Assembly (NCBI GenBank): GCA_934437985.1
Contig: CAKSBI010000008.1
Location: 1 to 64,000 of the forward strand
Reading direction: 5' to 3'
Origin: an uncultured Lachnospiraceae bacterium
Lineage (GTDB): Bacteria > Bacillota > Clostridia > Lachnospirales > Lachnospiraceae
Length of the DNA stretch: 64,000 nucleotides
The translations under genes were made by a program, and so were the position numbers. This document shows positions 35,564 through 45,198 of this stretch, in pieces (position 1 is the first letter of the stretch; each line of letters opens with the position of its first letter). Below the pieces are notes generated by a model. That model was not told the DNA's origin, made no database searches, and saw only the letters and a program-made list of their open reading frames with translations.

Positions 35564-35932
35564 AGGAAATGAAGGTGTGAAATTAAAAAGATTATTGATA
35601 TGATTATGATAGGCCGACACCACTAAAGAATAACGAGACTTGATTAGTTAATTGGGTGAAACACTTTTTGCATCTGATTTAGAATTTATGCTGGAAAAGG
35701 TGCGGTTGCTACGTTCTAACAGTTTTACATCCAGAATCTGGATTCACTCTTGCGGGTATTTTTTCACTGGACCGGAAAGACAGTTACAGCATATAAGCAG
35801 GAAGCTTCTCTTTAGGAGACCTGCTTTTTGTGGTATTATTGCACTGGAAAAATACGCAATTATAATTTATACTTAATTTGAACACATTTTTATGCTAATA
35901 TAAAGAAAATATTAAGGGGAGGATTATATTTG
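35564..35932. other. Non-coding gap with a second hairpin
   Basis: A 74-codon frame from 35652 shows no family resemblance and runs through a terminator-like hairpin, AGCAGG/CCTGCT with inner TCTC/GAGA and a T run (35796-35829). No gene is supported. The end holds the ribosome site of the next gene. Confidence 0.45.
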
Positions 35933-37066
35933 ATGGGAAATAATGTTAACAACCAGAATGAGGGAAATAATAAGGACAGGGACAGGAAGCTTGCAGGAGT
36001 GATCGTGCTGGCGCTTGTTTTTGTAGTGGTTGCCATAATTGTGATATGTAATGTTGTAAACCGTAACTCAGGAAGTACAGAGGTAGCAGAGGGCGTTGCA
36101 TATGACTACGAAAATGATGGATATATTACTCTGGGTGACTATAAGGGTATATCAATATCTGTTGAAGTATCAGATGCAGATGTGAAAAGTGAGGTAGATG
36201 ACATTCTTTCAGAGGAAGTGCCGCAGAAGGTTGAGGGAACTGCTTCTGCCAATGACACAGTCAATATTGACTATAAAGCATCACTTAATGGGGTATTGGT
36301 AGAGGATGAGAATGCAGAGGATGTTGAGATACAGCTTGGGGAAGAGGAATATTTCAAGGAATTTGACACGGAAATTGCCGGCATGAAGACTGGTGAGACC
36401 AAGACTATTGATGTTGCTGTTCCTGATGATTACGGCTATGATGAGATTGATGGTAAGACTGTTCAGTATGAAGTTACGCTTAATTATATCTGTGGTGACA
36501 TGGTTAAGCCGGAGCTTACAGATGAATTTGTAACGGATTATTCAGAAGGCGAATGTACATCTGCTGCTGATTTTAATGAATATATCCGCAGCCAGCTGTA
36601 TGAAACAAACGTTGCAGCAGTTAATGAAGATGTGTGGGCAGAGGTTATTGAAAATACTACGGTTGACAAGTACCATGAGGGTGAACTCAATAAGGCAATA
36701 GAGGAGACTGAAAAGAGTTACGATAGTTTTTCGGAGATGTCTGGTTATTCATCAAGGGAAGAACTGCTTGAGCAGTTTGATATGACAGAGGATGATGTGA
36801 AGGACGTTGCAAAGGATATGGCTTTGGATAAGATGGTTGCAAAGACAATAGCTGCAAAAGAGGGTCTTGTAATGGATGATGCAACTTACAAGGAAAAGCT
36901 CATTGAATATATGGAATATGAAGATGATGCAGATAAGAATAAGAGTCTTGAGGAGATTGAGCAGGATTATACGGAGACATACAGTGAATCTCCAAGGGAT
37001 GGAATATTCCTTGAATATGTAAAAAGTTATGTTGCAGGACTTGCAGATATTACCGGTATGGAGTAA
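35933..37066 (+). CDS. Membrane-anchored FKBP/trigger-factor-like peptidyl-prolyl isomerase
   Basis: The 377-residue protein has a cytoplasmic head, one membrane anchor (about residues 20-42), then an extracellular part: an N-terminal segment like trigger factor (ISVEVSDADVKSEVDDIL), an FKBP-type domain (TASANDTVNIDYKASLNG and FDTEIAGMKTGETKTI, about 100-195) and a helical trigger-factor-like C-terminal region (about 205-375). It likely helps exported proteins fold. AGGGGAGG sets the ATG at 35933, one codon after a possible TTG. It begins a run of four close same-strand genes ending with a two-component system. Confidence 0.87.
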   Translation: MGNNVNNQNEGNNKDRDRKLAGVIVLALVFVVVAIIVICNVVNRNSGSTEVAEGVAYDYENDGYITLGDYKGISISVEVSDADVKSEVDDILSEEVPQKVEGTASANDTVNIDYKASLNGVLVEDENAEDVEIQLGEEEYFKEFDTEIAGMKTGETKTIDVAVPDDYGYDEIDGKTVQYEVTLNYICGDMVKPELTDEFVTDYSEGECTSAADFNEYIRSQLYETNVAAVNEDVWAEVIENTTVDKYHEGELNKAIEETEKSYDSFSEMSGYSSREELLEQFDMTEDDVKDVAKDMALDKMVAKTIAAKEGLVMDDATYKEKLIEYMEYEDDADKNKSLEEIEQDYTETYSESPRDGIFLEYVKSYVAGLADITGME

Positions 37067-37117
37067 TCGGTGGCCATTCTGCAGATATCAGTTTTTTATG
37101 GTCCGGGAGGAATGATT

Positions 37118-37672
37118 ATGGGAGAATCACAGGAATACAGACTTGATGGATATGATTTTGCTGATAAAGCAGTTTATGAACAGGCAAAGAGGGAATCAGA
37201 TACAATACACGATATTGATAAAAAGATGAATCTTGGGAATCCGAAGGTAGCACTTAATCTGTATAACCAGGCTATCGCAAATAATCTGTTTAAGACGCCG
37301 GTAGGATATGCATTCCTCAAGGAATTGCGGACAACAATTATATCGTGCGGGCTTGTGGTGGAGAAAGACCTTGAGCCCATCCCTGTAGGGGCAGCTGATG
37401 GCATCAGGGGAACCGGCGGTGTGGATAATTCGATTATTAAGAACCTGTATGCAAAAGAGAAGAAAAAACGCATAATCCTGTCAGTTGCGGTATTTGCCCT
37501 TGTGGGTATTATAATTGCAATGTTTGTTGTGACACTGCACTCAAAGTATTCTTATATTACTTATTTTACTGATTATGAGAATAATATAAGAGAAGAAGTT
37601 ATTGATGAGTATGAAAACTGGGAAAAGGAGCTTGAGACCAGGGAAAAGGCACTTGATGAGAACAATAAGTAG
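37118..37672 (+). CDS. Single-helix membrane protein of unknown function
   Basis: The 184-residue protein has a soluble N-terminal part of about 115 residues (YDFADKAVYEQAKRESDTIH, then IDKKMNLGNPKVALNLYNQA) and one membrane helix (about 120-140). A charged coiled-coil tail carries many Glu and Lys residues. GGAGG at 37103-37107 fits ATG 37118 better than the start at 37070. I recognise no family. Its place between the foldase and the response regulator suggests a shared envelope role. Confidence 0.7.
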   Translation: MGESQEYRLDGYDFADKAVYEQAKRESDTIHDIDKKMNLGNPKVALNLYNQAIANNLFKTPVGYAFLKELRTTIISCGLVVEKDLEPIPVGAADGIRGTGGVDNSIIKNLYAKEKKKRIILSVAVFALVGIIIAMFVVTLHSKYSYITYFTDYENNIREEVIDEYENWEKELETREKALDENNK

Positions 37673-37687
37673 GAGGCGGCTTTCGAT

Positions 37688-38362
37688 ATGGATGATGTGA
37701 AAATTCTTGTGGTTGATGATGAGCAGAGGATGAGGAAGCTTGTCAGGGATTTCCTTGTAAGGCAGGATTATGTTGTCCTTGAAGCGGAAAATGGAGAACG
37801 CGCCGTTGATATTTTTTTCTCAGAGAAGAACATATCACTTATCATTCTGGATGTTATGATGCCGAAAATGGATGGATGGGAAGTCTGCAGGGAGATAAGA
37901 CAGTATTCCGAGGTTCCGATAATCATGCTGACGGCAAAGTCCGGGGAAAGAGACGAGCTCCAGGGATTTGAACTGGGTGTTGACGAATACATTTCCAAAC
38001 CTTTCAGCCCGAAGATACTTGTAGCAAGAGTGCAGGCTATACTCAGAAGAAGTAATGGAAATGAAGCTGAGACTTTAAGTATCGGTGGAATTGTCCTTGA
38101 TAAGTCGGCGCATGAAGTTACTGTTGATGGTAAAAGACTCGATCTTAGCTTTAAAGAGTTTGAATTATTGACATATTTTATTGAAAATAAAGGAATAGCA
38201 CTTTCTCGCGAGAAGATTCTCAACAATGTATGGAACTATGATTATTATGGTGATGCAAGAACTATTGATACCCATGTCAAGAAGCTTCGCAGCAAGATGG
38301 GCAGCAAAGGCAACTGTATTAAGACTATATGGGGAATGGGATACAAGTTCGAGGTTGAGTAG
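37688..38362 (+). CDS. OmpR-family response regulator
   Basis: The 224-residue protein has a receiver domain with DDE at 10-12, acceptor Asp55 (IILDVMMPKMDG) and KPFSPK, and a winged-helix output domain (about 125-224, FKEFELLTYFIENKGIALSR). AGGAGGCGG precedes the ATG. The kinase gene starts at the very next base after its stop codon. Confidence 0.93.
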   Translation: MDDVKILVVDDEQRMRKLVRDFLVRQDYVVLEAENGERAVDIFFSEKNISLIILDVMMPKMDGWEVCREIRQYSEVPIIMLTAKSGERDELQGFELGVDEYISKPFSPKILVARVQAILRRSNGNEAETLSIGGIVLDKSAHEVTVDGKRLDLSFKEFELLTYFIENKGIALSREKILNNVWNYDYYGDARTIDTHVKKLRSKMGSKGNCIKTIWGMGYKFEVE

Positions 38363-39895
38363 ATGAAAAAATCAATTCGTACCAGGCTGATACTTATACT
38401 GACCGTATTTATAACTGTATTTGTATTGCTGACAATAATAATGAATATATCATTTCTTGAAAAGTACTATACCCATGCAAAGATTAATGATATGATTAAA
38501 ATATACGGACAGGTCAATCAGCTTGATTATGAGGGGCAGGGTCATAAGAACACTGACGATGATACATTGTTTTATTCACTGAATACTCTTTCGGCCAATA
38601 ATGGTGTTACAATATATGTATTTTCGCTAAAGACTGACGGTCTGTGGAATTATTATGACTTTGCTTATCCGGATGTTGACGCAGACAGTGCATCATTCAG
38701 GATGATCAAAAGCCATCTGGATAATTATGTTAATGCATATCTGGGCTGGGATGAGCTGTCGGATAATTACCAGCTGCTTAAAAGTAAAAGTAACTATAAC
38801 CTTTATAAGATATATGATGATACGATTGAGTCTAACTATCTGGAAATGTTTGGAAAAGTGTCTGGTGGTAAGTTTGTATACATGCGTGCAAATTACCAGA
38901 ATATGAAGGAAAGTGTTGCAGTTTCCAATAAGTTTATCACATACATTGGAATACTTATACTTGCTATAGGGGCAGTTGCAATGTTTTTTATCGGGAGAAG
39001 CTTTACCAAGCCTATCCTTAAGCTTGCGGATATTGCCGACCGTATGACAAGACTTGATTTTGATGCCAAATATGAAGGAGTTACGGATGATGAGATTGGG
39101 AGACTTGGCAATAGCATGAATATGCTGTCTGAGAATCTTGAACATACAATATCTGAACTTAAGAGTGCTAATAACGAGCTGCAGAGAGATATAGAGAGAA
39201 AGTCCAGGATTGATGAAATGCGACAGGAATTTCTTTCAAATGTTTCGCACGAGCTTAAGACACCTATTGCGCTTATCCAGGGATATGCGGAGGGGCTGCA
39301 GGATGGGGTAATAGATGATCCGGAGGATAGGAAGTTTTACTGTGATGTTATCGTAGACGAAGCTGATAAAATGAACCGGATGGTAAGAAGGCTGCTTGAT
39401 CTGAACCAGCTTGAGTTTGGAACGCAGACACCTAACATGGAACGGTTTGATGTTGTTGAGGTTATCAGGTCTGTTGTATCAGCGTCGGATATTTTATTCA
39501 AGCAGAATAATGTGGAGCTTATAATGTATGAACCGGCACCTGTATATGTGTGGGCTGAGGAGTATCTTGTGGAGGAAGTACTTACTAATTATGTAAGTAA
39601 TGCACTGAACCATCTGAAGGAGCCTAACAGGATACAGATATATACCAGACATTTTGGTGACCACGTAAGGATAGGCGTCCGGAATACAGGCGAACATATT
39701 CCGGAAGATGAGCTTGATAAAATATGGGAAAAGTTTTACAAGGTTGACAAGGCGAGAACAAGGGCATATGGTGGTAATGGTATTGGCTTATCGATCGTCA
39801 AGGCGATTCTTAACTCATTTAACAGGGAATGTGGTGTGAAAAATGTTGAGGACGGAGTTGAATTTTGGTTTGAATTAGACGCAAGTAACATTTGA
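38363..39895 (+). CDS. Sensor histidine kinase with extracellular domain and HAMP
   Basis: The 510-residue kinase has two membrane helices (about 8-30 and 192-212) bracketing an extracellular sensor domain of about 160 residues, a HAMP linker, a HisKA domain with His296 (NVSHELKTPIALIQGYAEGL) and a HATPase domain with GGNGIGLSIVK. It is a classical membrane sensor paired with the regulator directly upstream. Its placement after the foldase gene suggests cell-envelope or exported-protein stress as a possible signal; this is inference. Confidence 0.93.
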   Translation: MKKSIRTRLILILTVFITVFVLLTIIMNISFLEKYYTHAKINDMIKIYGQVNQLDYEGQGHKNTDDDTLFYSLNTLSANNGVTIYVFSLKTDGLWNYYDFAYPDVDADSASFRMIKSHLDNYVNAYLGWDELSDNYQLLKSKSNYNLYKIYDDTIESNYLEMFGKVSGGKFVYMRANYQNMKESVAVSNKFITYIGILILAIGAVAMFFIGRSFTKPILKLADIADRMTRLDFDAKYEGVTDDEIGRLGNSMNMLSENLEHTISELKSANNELQRDIERKSRIDEMRQEFLSNVSHELKTPIALIQGYAEGLQDGVIDDPEDRKFYCDVIVDEADKMNRMVRRLLDLNQLEFGTQTPNMERFDVVEVIRSVVSASDILFKQNNVELIMYEPAPVYVWAEEYLVEEVLTNYVSNALNHLKEPNRIQIYTRHFGDHVRIGVRNTGEHIPEDELDKIWEKFYKVDKARTRAYGGNGIGLSIVKAILNSFNRECGVKNVEDGVEFWFELDASNI

Positions 39896-39954
39896 TATAT
39901 TTAATAACATGTGCTAAAATATTATAAAGATATGGGTTTAGCGGAGGTATGAAG

Positions 39955-40707
39955 TTGGATAATAGGAGAGATAAGGATACTTCTTTTGTTATAAAGGTTG
40001 CGGCAATGCTTGTAATGACAGTATTTGTATTTACTCTTACAGGATGTGATTTGACTGTGACATCCCTTTCAGATGGGGAAAGCTACGAGATTGCCAGATA
40101 TATGGCTGATAAGCTGTTACAATATGACCGGTCATTCGGAAGTATGGGACTGGTATATTCTGATCCTGCGCTGCAGACACCGGAGCCGGAGGGTACGGAA
40201 ACACCGGCCGCTGCAGAGATGCCGTCATCGACAGAAGCACCTTCTGCAGCCCATACGCCGGCAGCAGGTGATAAGCCTGGTGATGTTGTTCCCGATAGTG
40301 AGGATAATGCACAGGATAATACAGTTACTGCTGACTGGTCTGAGTTTTTCACAACAGATGATTGGGTTATTACATATTCGTCATATGATACCTGCAAGAC
40401 ATACCCTGAGAAGTCTGATATATATCAGGTTACGGCGTCCAAGGGAAAGAAGCTGTTAGTTATATCATTTGATGTGATCAATAAGACCGGTCATAAGATA
40501 GATATTGACCTTACAGAAGCAGGGCTTAAGTATCAGTTACATATTGGTAATGAAAGCTACGAGCCTATGATATCAATTCTTGATAATGGTGGATTGATGT
40601 TTTTGAATGTTAAACTTAAGCCGCATGGGCAGGATAAGGCTGTTTTGATTTTTAATGTTCCTGAGGGTGCAGATTTGTCGGCAATGCGGTTAGATGTAAG
40701 CAGATAG
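39955..40707 (+). CDS. Lipoprotein with DUF4352-like domain
   Basis: The protein of about 250 residues has a lipoprotein signal with lipobox LTGC near residue 30, a Pro/Thr/Ala/Glu-rich linker (about 70-115) and a C-terminal beta-sandwich (LLVISFDVINKTGHKIDID) like the DUF4352/TelA immunoglobulin-like fold. GGAGG (39943-39947) is one base from ATG 39949 but seven bases from TTG 39955, so TTG is the better start. It follows the kinase by about 60 bases. Confidence 0.78.
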   Translation: MDNRRDKDTSFVIKVAAMLVMTVFVFTLTGCDLTVTSLSDGESYEIARYMADKLLQYDRSFGSMGLVYSDPALQTPEPEGTETPAAAEMPSSTEAPSAAHTPAAGDKPGDVVPDSEDNAQDNTVTADWSEFFTTDDWVITYSSYDTCKTYPEKSDIYQVTASKGKKLLVISFDVINKTGHKIDIDLTEAGLKYQLHIGNESYEPMISILDNGGLMFLNVKLKPHGQDKAVLIFNVPEGADLSAMRLDVSR

Positions 40708-40760
40708 TTAACAGAGAGTTATGTGTTAAATAGGAATAGTTGAAAGGTGGATGGATTATT

Positions 40761-41660
40761 ATGGATAATAATATTTTATTGGAAAGTGGAACCAATGAAT
40801 TTGAGTTACTTGAATTCACCGTTAATGGTAATCATTATGGAATCAATGTTGCTAAGATAAGTGAGCTTCTTCCTTATAAAAAGCCAACCATTGTTCCCAA
40901 TAGTCATCCTTACATTGAAGGTATTTTTATGCCGAGGGATTTTATCATAAGTGTTGTTAACCTTCCAAAGTGTCTTGGTTATCCTGACCCGGAGGATACA
41001 ACAGGGGATATGTACATAGTTACCAATTTTAATCAGTTGCATACTGCCTTTCACGTAGAAAAGGTACTCGGAATTCACAGGGTGTTCTGGTCAGATATTA
41101 CCAAGCCTGACAGTACGATAAGTTCAGAACGCAATGCTACAGCGACAGGAATTGTAAGATTGCATGGAGAACTTATTATCATATTGGATTTTGAAAAGAT
41201 TGTATCGGAGATTAATCCAGAGACAGGCGTTAAGACATCTGATATTGATAAGCTTGGATCGAGGGAGAGATGTGAGAAGCCTATTCTTATTGCTGAGGAT
41301 TCGCCAATGCTTAGCAAGATGATATGTAATTGTCTTGTAAAGGCGGGATATACAACGGTTATACCTACAGATAACGGACTGGAGGCATGGGAGCTTCTTA
41401 AGCGATTTAAGGGTGAGGGTGTTCTTGATTCAAAGGTATCCTGCGTGATTACGGATATTGAGATGCCACAGATGGATGGACACAGACTGACTAAGCTTAT
41501 TAAGAGTGACAGCGCGTTTAGCCATATACCTGTAGTTATATTCTCATCTCTTGTTAATGAGGAGATGAGACGTAAGGGTGAGTCTTTGGGTGCAGATGCA
41601 CAGCTTTCCAAGCCTGAGATTGGTCAGCTTGTTGAGCAGATTGATAAGCTTGTAAGATAA
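40761..41660 (+). CDS. cheV: Chemotaxis protein CheV
   Basis: The 299-residue protein fuses a CheW-like coupling domain (about 5-155, FELLEFTVNGNHYGINVAKI) to a receiver domain (about 175-299) with acceptor Asp in VITDIEMPQMDG and Lys in AQLSKPE. CheV couples receptors to CheA and adjusts sensitivity through phosphorylation. It can serve the two receptors found in this window. AAAGGTGG upstream supports ATG 40761. Confidence 0.93.
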   Translation: MDNNILLESGTNEFELLEFTVNGNHYGINVAKISELLPYKKPTIVPNSHPYIEGIFMPRDFIISVVNLPKCLGYPDPEDTTGDMYIVTNFNQLHTAFHVEKVLGIHRVFWSDITKPDSTISSERNATATGIVRLHGELIIILDFEKIVSEINPETGVKTSDIDKLGSRERCEKPILIAEDSPMLSKMICNCLVKAGYTTVIPTDNGLEAWELLKRFKGEGVLDSKVSCVITDIEMPQMDGHRLTKLIKSDSAFSHIPVVIFSSLVNEEMRRKGESLGADAQLSKPEIGQLVEQIDKLVR

Positions 41661-41718
41661 CCGGGAATATATTAATAATGTGATACGTTTGTATTAACAG
41701 CCAAATGGAGGTTTGGCA

Positions 41719-43782
41719 ATGGGTTATTGCTCTATATGTGGAAAGAAAATTGAACAGGAATCAGGGTTATGTGAGGAGTGCAAAAGTAAGAGTTCCATTG
41801 AAGGAGGTATGGATGCACTTCGTAATACCATAGGTACATCTGAAGACCTGTTTTCGCATAATGATAATGTTAGTGAAGATGATTCGCTTGAGGATATAGA
41901 TATGAATGAATTTGATTTGAATAGTCTGACCGGGGCTTCAGATGATGTTGAAGAGCCTGCTATGGATAATGTGATGAATACAGGAAAACAGGATGGGACT
42001 GATAATCCTGATGCTGCTCTGAGCCCTGAAGCGATTGAAGCTCTGTTTGCGCAGATGACATCAGATTCCGGAGATGTTATCAGTGATGAATCAGTTCAAC
42101 TGATCGATGATGACATAGCAGGTGAGCCTGCGGCAGCTGAGGAACCGTGGGAATCAGGTGAGGCGGCAGAAGTGACTGATACGGACGCGGATACTATGGA
42201 GGAGCCTGTGGCAGCTACAGAACCGTGGGAATCAGATGAGGCGGCAGAAGTGACTGATACGGACGCGGATACTATGGAGGAGCCTGTGGCAGCTACGGAA
42301 CCGTGGGAATCAGATGAGGCGGCAGAAGTGACTGATACAGACACGGATACCGTGGAGGAGCTGGATGAAGCACCAGAACCGGATGAAGCGCCTGCCTCAG
42401 AGGAAGCACCAGAGTTGGATGAAGCACCAGAACCGGAAGAGCCTGTAGATGTAATTGCAGCAGATACTACGGCAGGGTCGGAGGGATCAGATGACTTAGG
42501 TGATATAGATATTGACAATATCGACCTTATGAGCCTTTTGACTACAGGTGATGATTCATTTGAGATGATGGATGATGTGCTGGATGCAGATGAGACTCAG
42601 GACGATGCAGATATGGCAGAGACCGGAGTGGCAGATGCCGTAGAGGCTGGTTTAGGAGAACAGGAGCACTTAAAAGATACACCTTATACTAATGATGGCC
42701 GGGCTAATGTTATCAATAATGGATTTGATGGTAATTCAGGTGCTGATATACTTATTGACAGTGATCTGTTGAAGCCTGAAGATGAGGAAGCTGCGGGTCA
42801 GAGTATGGCAGATGTATTTTCTGATGCATTGTCGGCGTTGTCCTCGGGACAGGACGAAGCATATACTGATAATGGTCAGATGGAAGCACTGCTTGATAAT
42901 GTCAGGGATAACACTAAAAAGAAGAAAAAGGGTTTTAAAGAGAAGTTTGGTAAGCTGTTTGGTAATATTGTTGATGAAAAAGAGATAGAAAAGGCAAAAA
43001 CCGAGAAGGCTGAAGCGGAGCAGGCAGAGAAGGATAAAGAGGAAGAGACCAGAGCAAAGAAGGAACAGGCCGAGGCGGATAAGCAGGCTAAGCAGGCGGC
43101 TAAGGAGGCAAAAGCCAGGGAAAAAGAAGAACAGCGGCAGATAAAAGAGGCAAGAAAACAGGCAAAAAGAGAAGAAAAGCAGCTTAGGGAATTAGAAGAA
43201 GCTGAAGAGATAGAGGGCAGAATTAATAAAGCAGGTGCAACAATAGTATTTGTGGTGCTTGGAGTAATGGCTGCATTTATATTCTTTGGAACGAGCATGT
43301 TTTCATATAGTAACAGTATTAAGAATGCCCAGTCATATTTTGATAAAGGTGATTATTCAAGATCCTACAATGAACTCCTGGGGGTAGATATCAAGGAGTC
43401 TGATCAGTTACTGTATCAGAAGGTCGTTACGGTGATGCATGTGTATAAGCAGTTAGAGGCTTATGATGCTTATTATAAGGAATCAAAGTATCCGGAAGCA
43501 CTTGATGCACTTCTTAAGGGTATAAGGGAATATGAAAAATATATGCCGGATGCCGTTGAGCTTGATGTGACTTCTAATCTTGAATCCATAAAAGCACAGA
43601 TCGTGACTGAGATGGAGACTGAATTTGGTATTACAGAGGATATGGCAAAAGAGATTAATCAGATAACTGACTGTGCGGAATACAGCAGGCGGGTGTATGA
43701 CCTTGCACAGAATGTGGCAGGTAATATGCAGATATCTGCTGCAGATGTGTTATCTGTTACAAGGAAGAGGAACATGTTATGA
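41719..43782 (+). CDS. Zinc-ribbon membrane protein with acidic repeats and coiled coil
   Basis: The 687-residue protein has an N-terminal zinc ribbon (CSICGKKIEQESGLCEEC), a long acidic low-complexity region with three 26-residue repeats (EPWES-EAAEVTDTD-DT units), a Lys/Glu/Ala coiled coil (about 420-505), one membrane helix (about 512-532) and an extracellular helical TPR-like end (AQSYFDKGDYSRSYNELLG). The function is unknown. GGAGG at 41706-41710 sets ATG 41719. The stop overlaps the hisH start (ATGA), so hisH translation is coupled to it, an odd partner for a histidine gene. Confidence 0.75.
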   Translation: MGYCSICGKKIEQESGLCEECKSKSSIEGGMDALRNTIGTSEDLFSHNDNVSEDDSLEDIDMNEFDLNSLTGASDDVEEPAMDNVMNTGKQDGTDNPDAALSPEAIEALFAQMTSDSGDVISDESVQLIDDDIAGEPAAAEEPWESGEAAEVTDTDADTMEEPVAATEPWESDEAAEVTDTDADTMEEPVAATEPWESDEAAEVTDTDTDTVEELDEAPEPDEAPASEEAPELDEAPEPEEPVDVIAADTTAGSEGSDDLGDIDIDNIDLMSLLTTGDDSFEMMDDVLDADETQDDADMAETGVADAVEAGLGEQEHLKDTPYTNDGRANVINNGFDGNSGADILIDSDLLKPEDEEAAGQSMADVFSDALSALSSGQDEAYTDNGQMEALLDNVRDNTKKKKKGFKEKFGKLFGNIVDEKEIEKAKTEKAEAEQAEKDKEEETRAKKEQAEADKQAKQAAKEAKAREKEEQRQIKEARKQAKREEKQLRELEEAEEIEGRINKAGATIVFVVLGVMAAFIFFGTSMFSYSNSIKNAQSYFDKGDYSRSYNELLGVDIKESDQLLYQKVVTVMHVYKQLEAYDAYYKESKYPEALDALLKGIREYEKYMPDAVELDVTSNLESIKAQIVTEMETEFGITEDMAKEINQITDCAEYSRRVYDLAQNVAGNMQISAADVLSVTRKRNML
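42142..42358 (+). repeat. 78-bp tandem repeats inside the zinc-ribbon gene
   Basis: Three near-identical units start at 42142, 42220 and 42298, the last one diverging at its 3' end. They keep the reading frame, so copy-number changes would lengthen or shorten the acidic region by 26 residues each. Confidence 0.9.
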
Positions 43783-44384
43783 TAGCAATCATTGACTATG
43801 ATGCAGGTAATCTTAAAAGTGTTGAAAAGGCTTTAGAATACATAGGAGAAAAGCCTGTCATTACCAGGGACAAAAATGAGATACTTTCAGCCGGCAGGGT
43901 GATACTTCCGGGCGTTGGTGCATTTGGTGACGCGATGGGTAATCTTCGCAGGTATGACCTGGTTGACACATTACGTATTGTTGCTGATAAAGGAACGCCG
44001 CTTCTTGGAATATGCATGGGAATGCAGGCATTATTTGACCGTAGCGATGAGACTGATGGAGTTGATGGATTATCGATTTTGTCTGGAGAGATTAAAGCAA
44101 TACCACATGATGGAATTCATAAGATACCCCATATGGGCTGGAATTCTCTTGAATTTTCAAAAGAATCAAAGCTGTTTTCAGGAATTCCTGAGGGGTCATA
44201 TGTTTATTTTGTGCATTCGTATTATCTTGAAGCTGCAGATGCAGGTGATGTGGCAGCAACAACAGAATATGTATGCCATATTGATGCGGCTGTAGAGAAG
44301 GATAATATTTTTGGATGCCAGTTCCATCCGGAGAAAAGCGGGGATATAGGACTGGATATACTTAAGAATTTTGTTACAATATAA
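43779..44384 (+). CDS. hisH: Imidazole glycerol phosphate synthase, glutamine amidotransferase subunit
   Basis: The 201-residue class I amidotransferase has the nucleophile Cys in LLGICMGMQ and the His/Glu pair in CQFHPEKSG, plus GVGAFGDAM. It feeds ammonia to HisF for the fifth step of histidine synthesis, which also yields AICAR. It overlaps the upstream gene by four bases and lies 40 bases before hisF. No other his genes are in the window. Confidence 0.95.
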   Translation: MIAIIDYDAGNLKSVEKALEYIGEKPVITRDKNEILSAGRVILPGVGAFGDAMGNLRRYDLVDTLRIVADKGTPLLGICMGMQALFDRSDETDGVDGLSILSGEIKAIPHDGIHKIPHMGWNSLEFSKESKLFSGIPEGSYVYFVHSYYLEAADAGDVAATTEYVCHIDAAVEKDNIFGCQFHPEKSGDIGLDILKNFVTI

Positions 44385-44424
44385 CACGGAAGAGCTTGAT
44401 ATAATAATAAGAGGACATATATAA

Positions 44425-45186
44425 ATGCATACAAAAAGAGTAATACCTTGTCTTGATGTTAATAATGGAAGAGTGGTAAAGGGAGTTAATTTTGTTAACT
44501 TAAGGGATGCCGGTGATCCGGTCAGCGTGGGTGCTGCATATGGTGCTGCCGGTGCTGATGAGCTTGTTTTTCTTGATATTACAGCTTCGTCAGACGCAAG
44601 GGACATTAAGCTTGATATGGTAAGGAAAGTTGCCGAGACGGTATTTATCCCATTTACTGTTGGAGGTGGGATAAGAACGGTTGAGGACTTTAAGCTTATC
44701 TTGCGTGAAGGTGCTGACAAGATTGCTGTTAATTCTGCTGCGATAATTAATCCAGCACTTATATCGGAAGCAGCAGATAAGTTTGGAAGCCAGTGCGTGG
44801 TTGTTGCTATTGATGCAAAGAGACGTTCAGATGGCAGTGGCTGGAACATATATAAAAATGGCGGACGTGTTGATATGGGAATTGATGCCGTTGAGTGGGC
44901 CATGAAAGCATGTGAGCTTGGTGCAGGAGAGATTCTTCTGACGAGTATGGATTGTGATGGTACTAAAGACGGATATGACAATGAACTGACAAGAACCGTA
45001 TCGGAAAATGTTTCTGTTCCTGTAATTGCTTCAGGCGGTGCCGGTAGGCTGGAACATTTCTATGATGCTATTGAAAAAGGTAAGGCAGATGCTGTACTGG
45101 CAGCGTCGTTATTCCATTTTAAGGAACTTGAGATACGTGAAGTAAAAGAATACCTTAGAGACCGTGGGGTCAGCGTCCGGTTATAG
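44425..45186 (+). CDS. hisF: Imidazole glycerol phosphate synthase, cyclase subunit
   Basis: The 253-residue TIM barrel has [18 protein letters not shown] with the catalytic Asp, FTVGGGIRT and [15 protein letters not shown] with the second catalytic Asp. It works as a heterodimer with HisH. AAGAGGA precedes the ATG. The ung gene follows after 12 bases. Confidence 0.96.
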   Translation: MHTKRVIPCLDVNNGRVVKGVNFVNLRDAGDPVSVGAAYGAAGADELVFLDITASSDARDIKLDMVRKVAETVFIPFTVGGGIRTVEDFKLILREGADKIAVNSAAIINPALISEAADKFGSQCVVVAIDAKRRSDGSGWNIYKNGGRVDMGIDAVEWAMKACELGAGEILLTSMDCDGTKDGYDNELTRTVSENVSVPVIASGGAGRLEHFYDAIEKGKADAVLAASLFHFKELEIREVKEYLRDRGVSVRL

Positions 45187-45198
45187 GAGATAATAATT

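Noticed and set aside
33183-35627. CCACTAAA direct repeats as proven attachment sites
   Set aside because: Eight bases can recur by chance, and no integrase lies between the two copies, so this is kept only as a hint.
35652-35876. 74-codon open frame after the SPFH-TM2 module
   Set aside because: It has no ribosome site, shows no family resemblance and runs through a terminator-like hairpin.
42096-42518. Ser/Ala-rich 140-codon frame on the minus strand
   Set aside because: It is the antisense reading of the acidic 78-bp repeat region; low-complexity coding sequence often leaves the opposite strand open.
44196-44981. 261-codon minus-strand frame over hisH and hisF
   Set aside because: The opposite strand encodes two clear enzymes; the frame has no start signal and reads as Ser/Pro/Ile-rich antisense.
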